Assembly: GCA_002347285.1 (NCBI GenBank)
Contig: DDXW01000075.1
Location: 17,842-81,841 of the forward strand
Length of the DNA stretch: 64,000 nt
Direction of reading: 5' to 3'
Source: Rhodocyclaceae bacterium UBA2250
GTDB lineage: Bacteria > Pseudomonadota > Gammaproteobacteria > Burkholderiales > Rhodocyclaceae
In this document: in pieces, positions 24,849-34,123 of the stretch
How the letters are laid out: the number at the start of each line of letters is the position of its first letter
Numbering within the stretch: the stretch's first letter is position 1
Position numbers and translations under genes: made by a program
The notes under the pieces: generated by a model
Told to the model about the DNA's origin: nothing
The model's database searches: none
The model's input: the letters and a program-made list of their open reading frames with translations, nothing else

Positions 24849-25312
24849 GGTCCTGGGCAACTGGCGACAAGAGCAGGTTGCTGCATTTTTCGACCCAGAC
24901 GCTGGAGACATTCAGTCAGCATATCCAGGCTAGTGATGCCGACTGCGAAGCGGGCGGACTCTTGCTTGGTTCTGTACATGGAGCCCATTTGCTCATTGAG
25001 CAGGCGACGGTTCCTACCGCGTGGGACAAGCGGTTTCGCTATCTGTTCGAGCGGATGCCGTTTGGTCATGAGGCTATTGCGTTGTCGCGATGGACGGCGA
25101 GTCAGGGAACTGTCCGCTATTTAGGCGAATGGCATACCCACCCGGAAGACCATCCCCAGCCTTCTAGCCTTGACAGATCTGAATGGACTTTGTTGGCAGC
25201 GCAGCGTCGGGACAAGCGGCCAGTGCTCGCTGTCATCATCGGGCGTAGATCTCTGTATGCAGAGTTGGTGCCGAGATCAGGCGAAGGGTCGATATTCTTC
25301 CCCGTGGAGTAG
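24836..25312 (+). CDS. cap3: CBASS Cap3 JAB/MPN isopeptidase
   Basis: A 158-residue JAMM-type metallopeptidase that removes the CD-NTase from its targets and so reverses Cap2. The motif is complete: Glu38 before GGLLLG, then HTHPEDHPQPSSLD with His100, His102 and Asp113. I take the ATG at 24836, inside the end of cap2; a TTG at 24827 in the same frame is the alternative. It is the last gene of the CBASS operon. Length and order (capV-cdn-cap2-cap3) match type II short CBASS systems. Confidence 0.92.
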   Translation: MQFLGSWATGDKSRLLHFSTQTLETFSQHIQASDADCEAGGLLLGSVHGAHLLIEQATVPTAWDKRFRYLFERMPFGHEAIALSRWTASQGTVRYLGEWHTHPEDHPQPSSLDRSEWTLLAAQRRDKRPVLAVIIGRRSLYAELVPRSGEGSIFFPVE

Positions 25313-25517
25313 AGCACTAGCGCAACAACCATCATCGTCTTGACTTGCACCTCCACTCAGACGGTAGTGCATTAAAGACGACGTCATCGGGGAAATTCCT
25401 TCCTCTGCAGCGGAGTTTGCCGCGGAAAGCGGTGGCTGGCCGGTTCCGATTGATTGCGGCGCCGGAAGACCGGCCGTTTGAGCATCGAGCCATCCGCATC
25501 CCTCGGAGAACGGCTCG

Positions 25518-25925
25518 ATGGAAACCACTCGCAATCCCGCGCAGGTTCGGCGCTTCGCCGTCGAGGCACCCTGGGCCGTGCGTGTTGCCGCGCTGCTGCT
25601 TGCCGCTGCCGGATTGCAGCCCGCCATCGCCGCTGACGCCTCCGACAACGCTGCGGAGCGCGAGATGCTCGCCGCGGTAACGCGCCAGCTCGAACTGCTG
25701 GACCGCCTCGCCGAGCACGCCGCCACCACCGCGCCGCAGGAGCGCGCCCGCTACCACTTCGACTACGCGCGGCTGCGCGCCGACCTGGAGCGCGTGCGCA
25801 CCGGCGTGCGCGACTACCTCGTTCCGCAACGCGCCCAGCCGCGTGATCCCGTGCCGCTGGCCGGTGACTACACGCGCAGTAACGCGGCGCCTGCGACGTC
25901 GCCCAAGGAGGCGCCGTCGTCATGA
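25518..25925 (+). CDS. RAQPRD family ICE protein (TIGR01690)
   Basis: A 135-residue exported protein of the RAQPRD family, named for the motif seen here near residue 105 (QRAQPRDPVPLAGDY). It has an N-terminal signal peptide (about residues 1-38, cleaved near AIAADA) and a helical middle (EREMLAAVTRQLELLDRLAEHA). It resumes the transfer operon after the CBASS insertion. Its stop overlaps the TIGR03758 start (ATGA at 25922-25925). It is periplasmic and probably structural in the mating apparatus, but its exact role is unknown. Confidence 0.9.
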   Translation: METTRNPAQVRRFAVEAPWAVRVAALLLAAAGLQPAIAADASDNAAEREMLAAVTRQLELLDRLAEHAATTAPQERARYHFDYARLRADLERVRTGVRDYLVPQRAQPRDPVPLAGDYTRSNAAPATSPKEAPSS

Positions 25926-26161
25926 CGCCTTCCGCCGATCAGGTCGCCGCCTTCACGGCCAACGGCGGCTTCGCGCCCGGGGCCGTCTCCACCGTCGTGC
26001 TCGGCTTCGTCTTCGCCATCCTGCTGCTGTGGGGCGTGTGGGCGATGCGCACTGCCTATGTCGGCTGGGCCGAGCACCACCTGACCCAACGCCAGTTCCT
26101 CGGCGTCATCGTGCGCTTCGTCGCGATGTACCTGGTGCTGGGCTTTTTCCTCCTGTCCTGA
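25922..26161 (+). CDS. TIGR03758 family ICE membrane protein
   Basis: A 79-residue protein with two membrane spans (about residues 23-43, VVLGFVFAILLLWGVWAMRTA, and 58-78, VIVRFVAMYLVLGFFLLS). Size and place match TIGR03758, a small inner-membrane subunit likened to TraL/VirB3-type components of type IV secretion. It is coupled to RAQPRD by a 4-nt overlap. Confidence 0.88.
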   Translation: MTPSADQVAAFTANGGFAPGAVSTVVLGFVFAILLLWGVWAMRTAYVGWAEHHLTQRQFLGVIVRFVAMYLVLGFFLLS

Positions 26162-26182
26162 CCCCATGAAAGGTACTTCGCC

Positions 26183-26560
26183 ATGAACGCTCCCGCTACT
26201 TCTCGCCGTCCCACGTCGCGGCCCGCCGCGCGCATCGCCGCGCTGCTGATCCCGCTGGGCATCGCCGCCACGCCGCTGCCGTCGTTCGCCGACCTTCCCA
26301 CGCTGGAAGACCCGTCGCGCGGCACCGGCAGCGGCATCATGCAGACGCTGCAAAACTACGGCTACGACATCGTGCTGCTGATCGCGCTGCTCGTCGTCGC
26401 CTCGATGTTCGTCGGCGTCTGCTACCACGCCTACACGCGCTACGCCGAGATCCACACCGGCCGCGCAACGTGGGGGCAGTTCGGGTTGACCGTCGCGGTG
26501 GGCGCGATCCTGCTGGTCGTCGGCATCTGGCTGCTGACCAAGGCTACCGGCGTCCTGTAA
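26183..26560 (+). CDS. TIGR03745 family ICE membrane protein
   Basis: A 125-residue protein with a cleavable signal peptide (residues 1-35, ending LPSFADLP) and two membrane spans (about 55-78, YDIVLLIALLVVASMFVGVCYHAY, and 97-119, FGLTVAVGAILLVVGIWLLTKA). This is the size and layout of VirB2-type pilins, and TIGR03745 takes the pilin-like position in this transfer cluster. The ATG at 26183 follows AAAGGTACTTCGCC. Confidence 0.88.
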   Translation: MNAPATSRRPTSRPAARIAALLIPLGIAATPLPSFADLPTLEDPSRGTGSGIMQTLQNYGYDIVLLIALLVVASMFVGVCYHAYTRYAEIHTGRATWGQFGLTVAVGAILLVVGIWLLTKATGVL

Positions 26561-26572
26561 GGCCCGGCAACG

Positions 26573-27001
26573 ATGGCCGGCGCCCTGGAGAGTCCGTCGC
26601 GCGACGGGCTCGTGACCTTCCTGCCGCACCGCCTCAACCGCCACCCGGTGGTCGTGCGCGGGCTCACGGCCGACGAGCTGTGGGTCTGCGCCGGGCTGTC
26701 CGGCGCGGCCGGTCTCGTGGCCGGCGTACCGCTGGCCTGGCTGACGCACAGCATCGCGATGGTGCCCACGCTGATCGTCGCCGGCATCGGTGTCGGTGTC
26801 TTCGTGGGCGGCGGCCTGCTGCGGCGGTGGAAGCGCGGCCGGCCCGACACCTGGCTGTACCGCCAGCTCCAGTGGCGCCTCGCGCTGCGCTACCCCGCGC
26901 TGGCTGCGCATGCGGGCGGGGGCCAGCTCATCACCCGGTCGGGCTGGTGGTCCACGCGGCGCCTGCGGCCCGATCCGTCCCTGCGTCGAGGTAGACCATG
27001 A
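26573..27001 (+). CDS. TIGR03750 family conjugal transfer protein
   Basis: A 142-residue protein with two adjacent membrane spans (about residues 40-58 and 62-82) after a conserved soluble start (LVTFLPHRLNRHPVVVRGLTADELWVCAGLSGAAGLV). This matches TIGR03750, a VirB3/TraL-like inner-membrane component. The Arg-rich C-terminus is cytoplasmic. Its stop overlaps the TIGR03746 start (26998-27001). Confidence 0.88.
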   Translation: MAGALESPSRDGLVTFLPHRLNRHPVVVRGLTADELWVCAGLSGAAGLVAGVPLAWLTHSIAMVPTLIVAGIGVGVFVGGGLLRRWKRGRPDTWLYRQLQWRLALRYPALAAHAGGGQLITRSGWWSTRRLRPDPSLRRGRP

Positions 27002-27690
27002 GCCGATTCAAGAACGAGGTCGCGCACCTGCAGGCGCATGTGAAGACCTTGCGCCTGGCTGGCGCCGCACTGTTCGTCGTGGCGCTGCTGCTCGGCTTCG
27101 GCTGGTGGAGCGCACCCAAGAGCCTGACCATCCACGTGCCACCCGACCTGCGCTCGGGCAGCACGCGCAAGTGGTGGGACGTGCCGCCGGAGAGCGTCTA
27201 CGCCTTCACCTTCTACATTTGGCAGCAGGCCCAGCGCTGGCCGACCAATGGCGAGCAGGACTACCCGCGCAACCTGCATGCACTGTCTGCGTACTTCACG
27301 CCGAGCTGCCGTGCCTTCCTGCAGCAGGACTACGAATTCCGGCGCAGCAACGGCGAGCTACGCCAGCGCGTGCGCGGCATCTACGAGATTCCCGGCCGCG
27401 GCTACGGCGACGAGCCGGCCATGCGCGTGCGCACCGTGTCGGCCAACAACTGGATCGTCACGCTGGACGTGAGCGCCGACGAGTACCTGGGCGCCGAGCA
27501 GGTCAAGCGCGCGCTCGTGCGCTATGCACTCAAGGTTGTGCGCATGGACGTGGACCCCGAGCGCAACCCCTTCGGCCTGGCGCTGGACTGCCATGCACGC
27601 GCGCCGGAGCGCATCGAGACCCCGCCGCCTGCGGCGCCGCCCGGCCGGGCCGCAAGCGCCGGCTCCAACTTGCAGGGAGACACCCCATGA
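26998..27690 (+). CDS. TIGR03746 family ICE protein (VirB8-like)
   Basis: A 230-residue inner-membrane protein of the TIGR03746 (PFL_4703) family. It has a single span near residues 21-38 (LAGAALFVVALLLGFGWW) and a periplasmic domain with PPDLRSGSTRKWWDVPPESVYAFTFYIWQQ and RVRGIYEIPGRGYG. Topology and length resemble TraE/VirB8 assembly factors, which anchor the channel. Its stop overlaps the next start (ATGA). Confidence 0.9.
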   Translation: MSRFKNEVAHLQAHVKTLRLAGAALFVVALLLGFGWWSAPKSLTIHVPPDLRSGSTRKWWDVPPESVYAFTFYIWQQAQRWPTNGEQDYPRNLHALSAYFTPSCRAFLQQDYEFRRSNGELRQRVRGIYEIPGRGYGDEPAMRVRTVSANNWIVTLDVSADEYLGAEQVKRALVRYALKVVRMDVDPERNPFGLALDCHARAPERIETPPPAAPPGRAASAGSNLQGDTP

Positions 27691-28607
27691 AGTCCCTCGT
27701 GAAGCGTTCATCTGCGGCGGCCCTGGCTGGCCTGCTGCTGTGCCTGGCCTTCGTGCCTGCGGCCCATGCCGTCGAAATCCTGCGCTGGGAGCGCCTGCCG
27801 CTGGCGGTGCCGCTGGTGGTCGGCCAGGAGCGCGTGGTGTTCATCGAGCGCAACGTGCGCATCGGTGTGCCGCCCACGGTTGGCGAGCAGTTGCGCGTGC
27901 AGAGCGCTGGTGGCGCGATCTACCTGCGCGCGAGCGCGCCGATCCCGCCCACACGGCTGCAACTGCAGGACGTGGAGTCGGGCGCGCTGATCCTGCTGGA
28001 CATCGCGGCCGAGCCGGCGAAGGCGGGCCAGCCTGCACTCGAACCCGTGCGCATCGTCGAAGGCGACGTGCCGGCGACGCGCTACGGCGAGCCGGCCAAG
28101 CCGGCGGACGACGATGCGGAGCGCACCGTACCCGCAGCGAAGCGCGCCACGCCGGTGGCGGTTGTGCTCACGCGCTATGCGGCGCAGAACCTCTACGCGC
28201 CGCTGCGCACCGTGGAGCCCGTTCCCGGCCTCGGCCGCGTCAATCTGCGCCGTGGGCTGGAGCTTTCCACCTTGCTGCCCACACTGCCGGTGCGTGCGCA
28301 GGCGCTGGCCGCTTGGCGGCTCGAAGACCAGTGGGTGACGGCGGTGAAGCTCACCAACGCCTCCGGGCGCTGGCTCGACCTCGATCCCCGCGCGCTGCAG
28401 GGCGACTTTCTCGCCGCGACCTTCCAGCACCCGAATCTGGCGCCGGCCGGCCGCGCCGCCGACACCACGGTGGTCTACCTCGTGACCCGTGGCCACGGCC
28501 TGGCCGAGTCGCTGCTGCCCAAGCTCTCACCGATCGACGCGACGGTGAACCTGCCGCCGGCCGCGGCGGCCGGCCAGGCCGAAGGAGGTGCCCGCCATGA
28601 AAAGTAA
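27687..28607 (+). CDS. TIGR03749 family ICE protein (VirB9/TraK-like)
   Basis: A 306-residue periplasmic protein of TIGR03749. Its signal peptide covers residues 1-28 (cleaved near AAHAVE). The family start VEILRWERLPLAVPLVVGQERVVFIERNVRIGVP follows, then strand-rich domains. Its place and beta-rich make-up suggest the TraK/VirB9 role in the outer-membrane core complex; that link is inference. Its end overlaps the next gene by 11 nt. Confidence 0.9.
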   Translation: MKSLVKRSSAAALAGLLLCLAFVPAAHAVEILRWERLPLAVPLVVGQERVVFIERNVRIGVPPTVGEQLRVQSAGGAIYLRASAPIPPTRLQLQDVESGALILLDIAAEPAKAGQPALEPVRIVEGDVPATRYGEPAKPADDDAERTVPAAKRATPVAVVLTRYAAQNLYAPLRTVEPVPGLGRVNLRRGLELSTLLPTLPVRAQALAAWRLEDQWVTAVKLTNASGRWLDLDPRALQGDFLAATFQHPNLAPAGRAADTTVVYLVTRGHGLAESLLPKLSPIDATVNLPPAAAAGQAEGGARHEK

Positions 28608-30066
28608 CCCCCTCCTGAAGTGGCTGCTGATCCCGATGGCGCTGGTGCTGCTGTTCGTCGGCATCAAGATGTTCTCCGGGGATCGCGGCGCCAAGCCCGT
28701 TCCGGCCGGCAGCGCCAACTCGCTCACGCCCGAAGAGATGAAGGCGCTGGGCATCGAGGGCGACACGCCGCGCGATACCGTTGCCACACTGGTGGCCCAG
28801 GTCAAGCAGTTGCGCAACGAGCTGCAGACGGCGCTCAACGACAACAAGAACCAGAAGAGCGAGAACGAGCGTATGCGCGCGCGGGAAAGCGCGATCGACC
28901 AGCGCATCCAGTCCGCGCTGGATGGTGAACGCGGCCGCCTGCAGCAGGACCGCGAGCAGTTGGCCGGCGACCGCCAGCAGACCCAGGGCCTGCTGCAAGA
29001 CCTGCAGCGGCGCCTGGATGGGCTTTCCGGCAAGGGCGGCCAGGCCGATCTGCCGGTCGGGCTCGGCCTGGAGGACGGCGACGGCAAGGGCTTCAGCGGC
29101 AGCCAGGGCGGCGCCGCGCGCAGCACCAGCGGCACGCGCTGGGTGGAACCGGACGATGCGAAGCCTTCGGCGAAGAACGGCAGCAGCGGCGGCCTGAACT
29201 TTCCGACCAGCTTCGGGCCGGCGCAGAAGACGCTTTCCGACACGGCCGACAACGTGGCCAGCACCGTCGCGGATGCAGGCAGCCGCGCCGTGGGCACGTC
29301 GTCCAAGCCGGTCTACACGGTGCCGTCGAACTCGACGCTGATGGGCTCCATCGCGATGACCGCGCTGATCGGCCGCGTGCCGATCGACGGCACGGTCAAC
29401 GACCCGTACCCCTTCAAGGTGCTGATCGGCCCGGACAACCTCACCGCCAACGGCATCGACATTCCCGACGTGGCGGGCGCGGTGGTCAGCGGCACGGCCT
29501 CGGGCGACTGGACGCTTTCCTGCGTGCGCGGCCAGATTCGCTCGGTGACGTTCGTCTTCAACGACGGCACGGTGCGCACGATGCCGGAGGACGGCAACCG
29601 CAACCAGAGCGGCGGCGGCCAGGGCAATGGTGCAAACAGCACGACGCAAGGCGGCCTGGGCTGGATCAGCGATCCCTACGGCATCCCCTGCGTCAGCGGC
29701 GAACGGCGCAGCAACGCGCAGCAGTACCTGGGTTCGCAAGCCCTCATCACCGCGGCCGGCGCCGGCGCCGCTTCACTGATCAAGTCGGACAACGGCAGCG
29801 TGGCCGTGGTCGCTAACAGCAACGGCTCGCTTGGCACGGTAGGCATCAGCGGCAACGAGGCGATGGGCCGCATCCTGGCCGGGGGCGTCCGCGACATGGC
29901 CGATTGGGTCAACAAGCTTTACGGCCAAGCCTTCGCCGCCGTCTACGTGCGGCCCGGCGCCAAGGTCGCGGTGCATCTGGAGCAGCCGCTCAACATCGAC
30001 TACGACGCCAAGGGGCGCCGGGTCAATCAACGCATCGGAGGCAAGCATGCGTCGGATTTGGATTGA
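28597..30066 (+). CDS. TIGR03752 family ICE protein (VirB10/TraB-like)
   Basis: A 489-residue protein of TIGR03752. A membrane span lies at about residues 6-26 (LLKWLLIPMALVLLFVGIKMF), followed by a coiled coil (about 60-150) and a Gly/Ser-rich linker. The C-terminal domain begins near residue 235 (KPVYTVPSNSTLMGSIAMTALIGRVPIDG). The layout is that of TraB/VirB10 scaffolds that span the periplasm. I start at ATG 28597 because of the strong AAGGAGG 8 nt upstream; a GTG at 28588 overlaps that site. It overlaps the following lipoprotein gene by 20 nt. Confidence 0.9.
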   Translation: MKSNPLLKWLLIPMALVLLFVGIKMFSGDRGAKPVPAGSANSLTPEEMKALGIEGDTPRDTVATLVAQVKQLRNELQTALNDNKNQKSENERMRARESAIDQRIQSALDGERGRLQQDREQLAGDRQQTQGLLQDLQRRLDGLSGKGGQADLPVGLGLEDGDGKGFSGSQGGAARSTSGTRWVEPDDAKPSAKNGSSGGLNFPTSFGPAQKTLSDTADNVASTVADAGSRAVGTSSKPVYTVPSNSTLMGSIAMTALIGRVPIDGTVNDPYPFKVLIGPDNLTANGIDIPDVAGAVVSGTASGDWTLSCVRGQIRSVTFVFNDGTVRTMPEDGNRNQSGGGQGNGANSTTQGGLGWISDPYGIPCVSGERRSNAQQYLGSQALITAAGAGAASLIKSDNGSVAVVANSNGSLGTVGISGNEAMGRILAGGVRDMADWVNKLYGQAFAAVYVRPGAKVAVHLEQPLNIDYDAKGRRVNQRIGGKHASDLD

Positions 30067-30481
30067 ATCGGCCGCGATCCTGTGCGCGGTCCTGGTGCTG
30101 GGCGGCTGCGCCACCAGCAAGGACAAGTTGCTGCCGCACGGCGATCACACCATGCTCGACGTGTGGAATCAGGAGACGGGCGGCAGCGCCGGTGGTGGGC
30201 AGGCAGCGCGGCAACTGCTCGATGCACGCCAGGACTTGCGCCGGCCGCTGACCGAGGCCGACGTGCAGGCGGTGCCCGCCGCCGCTGCCGCCTACACGCG
30301 CACCGCGGCCAACGAGATTTACCGCCAGTTCCGACGCCTGCCGAACCCGGACCTAGTGATGTACGTGTTCCCGCACCTGGCCGGCACCGACCCGGTGCCC
30401 GTGCCCGGCTACACCACCGTGTTCCCGCTCTACCAGCGCGTGCAGTACGCGATGCCTGGCGAGCGCCTGGAGGACTACTGA
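30047..30481 (+). CDS. TIGR03751 family transfer lipoprotein (VirB7/TraV-like)
   Basis: A 144-residue lipoprotein: VLVLGGCATSKDK gives a lipobox with Cys at residue 21. The conserved core is DKLLPHGDHTMLDVWNQETGG, and the C-terminal half has PDLVMYVFPHLAGTDPVPVPGYTTVFPLY. It would sit in the outer membrane as the VirB7/TraV-type partner of the core complex. Its stop overlaps the next start (TGATG at 30479-30483). Confidence 0.9.
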   Translation: MRRIWIESAAILCAVLVLGGCATSKDKLLPHGDHTMLDVWNQETGGSAGGGQAARQLLDARQDLRRPLTEADVQAVPAAAAAYTRTAANEIYRQFRRLPNPDLVMYVFPHLAGTDPVPVPGYTTVFPLYQRVQYAMPGERLEDY

Positions 30482-33363
30482 TGGCTTGGTCGTTGCCCTG
30501 GGCACGCAAGGCCGTCACGCCCGCCGGCCCCGACCTGGATGCCGATGACGCCTGGTCGCAGCATGTCTCGACGCTGGCCGCGCACGGCATTCCCGAGCCC
30601 GGCAGCGCGATGGGCAGCCAGCCGCGCCCGCCGACCACCGAAGCGGACCTGCAGGCGCTCTACGGCGTGGCACCGTCCTTCGCCGACCTGTTGCCGTGGA
30701 TGGAGTACCTGCCCGGCTCCAAGAGCATGTTGCTGGAAGACGGCCAGTCGGTTGCGGGCTTCTTCGAACTGGCCCCGGTCGGCACCGAAGGCCGTGAGAT
30801 GGCCTGGCTGTGGCAGGCACGCGATGCACTGGAGAACGCGCTGCAGGACTCGTTCGACGAACTCGACGAGAACCCGTGGGTCGTGCAGCTCTACGCCCAG
30901 GACGAATCGACCTGGGACACCTACCTGCGCGGGCTGGCCGACTATGTGCGGCCGCGCGCCCAGGGCAGCGCCTTCACGGACTTCTACCTGCGTTTCTTTG
31001 GGCACCACCTGCGCGCCATTGCCAAGCCCGGCGGGCTGTTCGAGGACACCACGGTGACGCGGCTGCCGTGGCGCGGCCAGGTCCGGCGCGTGCGAATGGT
31101 GGTCTACCGGCGCGCGAACGCTACGACCGCATCGCGGCGCGGCCAGTCCCCCGAGCAGGCGTTGACGACGATCTGCGACCGGCTCGTGGGCGGCCTCGCC
31201 AACGCGGGCGTGAAATCCCGCCGCATGGAGGCGGCCGACATCCACGACTGGCTGCTGCGCTGGTTCAACCCGCACCCGACGCTGCTCGGCCCCAGCGCCG
31301 ACGACCGCGAGCGCTTCTATGCGCTCACGCGCTACCCCGAGGCAGTCGAAGACGGCGAGATCGAGCTGGCCAGCGGAGACTTCGCGCAGCGCCTGTTCTT
31401 CGGCCAGCCGCGCTCGGACGTGGCGAACGGCACGTGGCTGCTCGACGGCATGCCGCACCGGATCATCGTGATGGACCGGTTGCGCATGCCGCCTGCGACC
31501 GGCCACGTCACCGGCGAAACGCGCAAGGGCGGCGATGCCGTCAACGCGCTGTTCGACCAGATGCCCGAGGACACGGTGATGTGCCTGACCGTCGTCGCGA
31601 CGCCGCAGGACGTGCTCGAAGAGCACCTGAACCACCTGAGCAAGAAGTCGGTCGGCGAGACGCTGGCTTCGGAGCAGACGCGCCGCGACGTGCAGGAAGC
31701 GCGCGGGCTGATCGGCAGCGCGCACAAGCTCTACCGCGGTGCGCTTGCCTTCTATCTGCGCGGACGCGACCTCGCGCAGCTCGACGCCCGCGGCCTGCAA
31801 CTGGTCAACGTCATGCTCAACGCCGGCCTGCAGCCGGTGCGCGAGGAAGACGAGGTGGCGCCGCTCAACAGCTACCTGCGCTGGCTCCCGTGCGTGTTCG
31901 ATCCGGCCACCGACAAGCGCCAGTGGTACACGCAACTGATGTTCGCGCAGCACGCGGCGAACCTCGCGCCGGTGTGGGGCCGCAGCCAGGGCACCGGCAA
32001 TCCGGGCATCACGTTCTTCAACCGCGGCGGCGGGCCGATCACCTTCGACCCGCTGAACCGGCTCGACCGGCAGATGAACGCTCACCTGTTCCTGTTCGGT
32101 CCCACCGGCTCGGGCAAAAGCGCCACGCTCAACAACATCCTGAACCAGGTGACGGCGATCTACCGGCCGCGGCTGTTCATCGTCGAGGCGGGCAACAGCT
32201 TCGGCCTGTTCGGCGACTTCGCGGCGCGGCTAGGCATGAAGGTGCATCGCGTTAAGCTGGCCCCCGGTGCCGGGGTGAGCCTCGCGCCGTTCGCCGACGC
32301 CCACCGGCTGGTGGAAACGCCCAGCCAGGTGCAGACGCTGGATGCCGACGCCCTGGACGAGGACCGCGACGAAGCGGCACAGGCAGCGGATGCCGACGAG
32401 CAGCGTGACGTGCTGGGGGAACTGGAAATCACCGCGCGGCTGATGATCACCGGCGGCGAGGACAAGGAAGAGGCGCGCATGACGCGCGCCGACCGCAGCC
32501 TGATCCGCCAGTGCATCCTCGATGCGGCCCAGCGTTGCGTGGCCAACCAGCGCACCGTCCTGACGCGCGACGTGCGCGATGCGCTGCGCGAGCGCGCCCG
32601 CGATACGGCACTACCCGAGGTGCGGCGCGCGCGGCTGCTGGAAATGGCCGACGCGATGGATATGTTCTGCCAGGGCGTGGACGGCGAGATGTTCGACCGG
32701 CCCGGCACGCCCTGGCCCGAGGCCGACATCACCATCGTCGATCTGGCGACCTTCGCACGCGAGGGCTACAACGCGCAGCTTTCCATCGCCTACATCAGCC
32801 TTATCAACACGGTCAACAACATCGCCGAGCGCGACCAGTTCCTCGGCCGGCCGATCATCAACGTGACGGACGAGGGGCACATCATCACCAAGAACCCGCT
32901 GCTTGCGCCCTACGTCGTCAAGATCACGAAGATGTGGCGCAAGCTCGGCGCCTGGTACTGGCTGGCGACGCAGAACATCGACGACCTGCCCAAGGCCGCC
33001 GAGCCCATGCTCAACATGATCGAGTGGTGGATCTGCCTCTCGATGCCGCCCGACGAGGTGGAGAAGATCGCGCGCTTTCGCGAGCTGAACGCGGCGCAGA
33101 AGGCGCTGATGCTGTCGGCCCGCAAGGAGGCCGGCAAGTTCAGCGAGGGCGTGATCCTTTCCAAGAGCATGGAAGTGCTATTCCGCGCGGTGCCGCCCAG
33201 CCTGTACCTGGCGCTGGCTCAGACCGAGCCGGAAGAGAAGGCCGAGCGTTTCCAGTTGATGCAGCAGTACGGCATCGGCGAACTGGACGCCGCTTTCAAG
33301 ATCGCCGAGAAGATCGACCGCGCCCGCAGCATCGAGCCGCTGGTGCTCGATGCGCTGGCGTGA
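30481..33363 (+). CDS. traC: Conjugative transfer ATPase TraC-like (TIGR03744)
   Basis: A 960-residue VirB4/TraC-type ATPase that powers pilus assembly and channel function. Walker A is GPTGSGKS (about residues 540-547) after NAHLFLF. A Walker B-like ITIVDLATF lies near 758, and the sensor-like PIINVTDEGHIITKNP and WLATQNIDDLP blocks follow. It matches TIGR03744 (PFL_4706). I start at 30481, overlapping the lipoprotein stop, because the open frame further upstream lies inside that gene. It is the largest protein of the cluster and looks intact. Confidence 0.95.
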   Translation: MAWSLPWARKAVTPAGPDLDADDAWSQHVSTLAAHGIPEPGSAMGSQPRPPTTEADLQALYGVAPSFADLLPWMEYLPGSKSMLLEDGQSVAGFFELAPVGTEGREMAWLWQARDALENALQDSFDELDENPWVVQLYAQDESTWDTYLRGLADYVRPRAQGSAFTDFYLRFFGHHLRAIAKPGGLFEDTTVTRLPWRGQVRRVRMVVYRRANATTASRRGQSPEQALTTICDRLVGGLANAGVKSRRMEAADIHDWLLRWFNPHPTLLGPSADDRERFYALTRYPEAVEDGEIELASGDFAQRLFFGQPRSDVANGTWLLDGMPHRIIVMDRLRMPPATGHVTGETRKGGDAVNALFDQMPEDTVMCLTVVATPQDVLEEHLNHLSKKSVGETLASEQTRRDVQEARGLIGSAHKLYRGALAFYLRGRDLAQLDARGLQLVNVMLNAGLQPVREEDEVAPLNSYLRWLPCVFDPATDKRQWYTQLMFAQHAANLAPVWGRSQGTGNPGITFFNRGGGPITFDPLNRLDRQMNAHLFLFGPTGSGKSATLNNILNQVTAIYRPRLFIVEAGNSFGLFGDFAARLGMKVHRVKLAPGAGVSLAPFADAHRLVETPSQVQTLDADALDEDRDEAAQAADADEQRDVLGELEITARLMITGGEDKEEARMTRADRSLIRQCILDAAQRCVANQRTVLTRDVRDALRERARDTALPEVRRARLLEMADAMDMFCQGVDGEMFDRPGTPWPEADITIVDLATFAREGYNAQLSIAYISLINTVNNIAERDQFLGRPIINVTDEGHIITKNPLLAPYVVKITKMWRKLGAWYWLATQNIDDLPKAAEPMLNMIEWWICLSMPPDEVEKIARFRELNAAQKALMLSARKEAGKFSEGVILSKSMEVLFRAVPPSLYLALAQTEPEEKAERFQLMQQYGIGELDAAFKIAEKIDRARSIEPLVLDALA

Positions 33364-33376
33364 CGGGGAGTCCACG

Positions 33377-34123
33377 ATGCGCATCCCTCGCTTCGCGCCG
33401 TCCCGCACCGTCCTTGTCGTCGCGCTGCTGATGGCCGCGGCCCTGACAACGGCCGCATGGCTCGGCCTGCGGCCGCAGTCGCCGCCCGCCGAACCCGATT
33501 TTCCTTCGGCAGAAGCAACGCCTGCGCCGGCAACGGCACCAGCCGGCCCGCCCTGGCGCTATGGCCGCGCCGATGCGCGCTTCACGGTGGTCGAGTACGC
33601 CGACCTCGAATGCCCGTTCTGCCGCGCCTACTTCGCAGTGCTCAAGCGCTGGATCGACGCGCACCCGGACGTGAGCTGGCAATGGCATCACCTGCCGTTG
33701 CCGTTGCACGAGCCGGCCGCGTCTGCCGGTGCGCGCCTGGTGGAGTGCGTCGGCGAGGCCGGCGGCCAGGCCGCGTTCTGGCAGGCCGCCGAGTGGGTCT
33801 ACACGCACACCCGCGGCGACGGTCAGGGCCTGCCCGAGGGCCTGCGCTATCCCGACCTCACGCCGGCCGCGCAGCAGTGCCTCGACAGCGACCGCCCCGA
33901 TGCGCTGATCCGCGCACAGTCGGCGAGCGCGGCGCAGGAGGGCATCAAGGTCACGCCCACGCTGCGCCTGCAGGATCGCCAGTCCGGCAAGACGCTGCTG
34001 CTGCACGGCCCGGTCGAAGGAGATGCCTTGCTGTCCGCGATCGACCTGCTGGCGGCCAGTGCAGCGGCCGAGCCCGCATCGAAGGAAATGCCTGCCGAGT
34101 CTCTCGGAGACATGCCCAGGTAG
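33377..34123 (+). CDS. DsbA-like thioredoxin-fold protein
   Basis: A 248-residue exported protein with a signal anchor (residues about 10-30) and a DsbA/thioredoxin fold. FTVVEYADLECPFCRAYF contains the CPFC active site near residues 76-79, and a cis-Pro loop is seen in GIKVTPTLRL. It probably forms or shuffles disulfide bonds in the Cys-containing transfer proteins encoded nearby. The last residues (ESLGDMPR) are read from RNA copy 5: the TAG stop lies inside that element's CATGCCCAGGTAG string. Confidence 0.88.
   Translation: MRIPRFAPSRTVLVVALLMAAALTTAAWLGLRPQSPPAEPDFPSAEATPAPATAPAGPPWRYGRADARFTVVEYADLECPFCRAYFAVLKRWIDAHPDVSWQWHHLPLPLHEPAASAGARLVECVGEAGGQAAFWQAAEWVYTHTRGDGQGLPEGLRYPDLTPAAQQCLDSDRPDALIRAQSASAAQEGIKVTPTLRLQDRQSGKTLLLHGPVEGDALLSAIDLLAASAAAEPASKEMPAESLGDMPR

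Noticed and set aside
25313..25517. Further CBASS gene downstream of cap3
   Set aside because: The 205-nt gap has no credible open frame and leads directly to the RAQPRD transfer gene.
30082..30480. N-terminal extension of the TraC-like ATPase
   Set aside because: The extension lies inside the TIGR03751 lipoprotein gene in another frame. The ATG at 30481 fits the family start and overlaps the lipoprotein stop.
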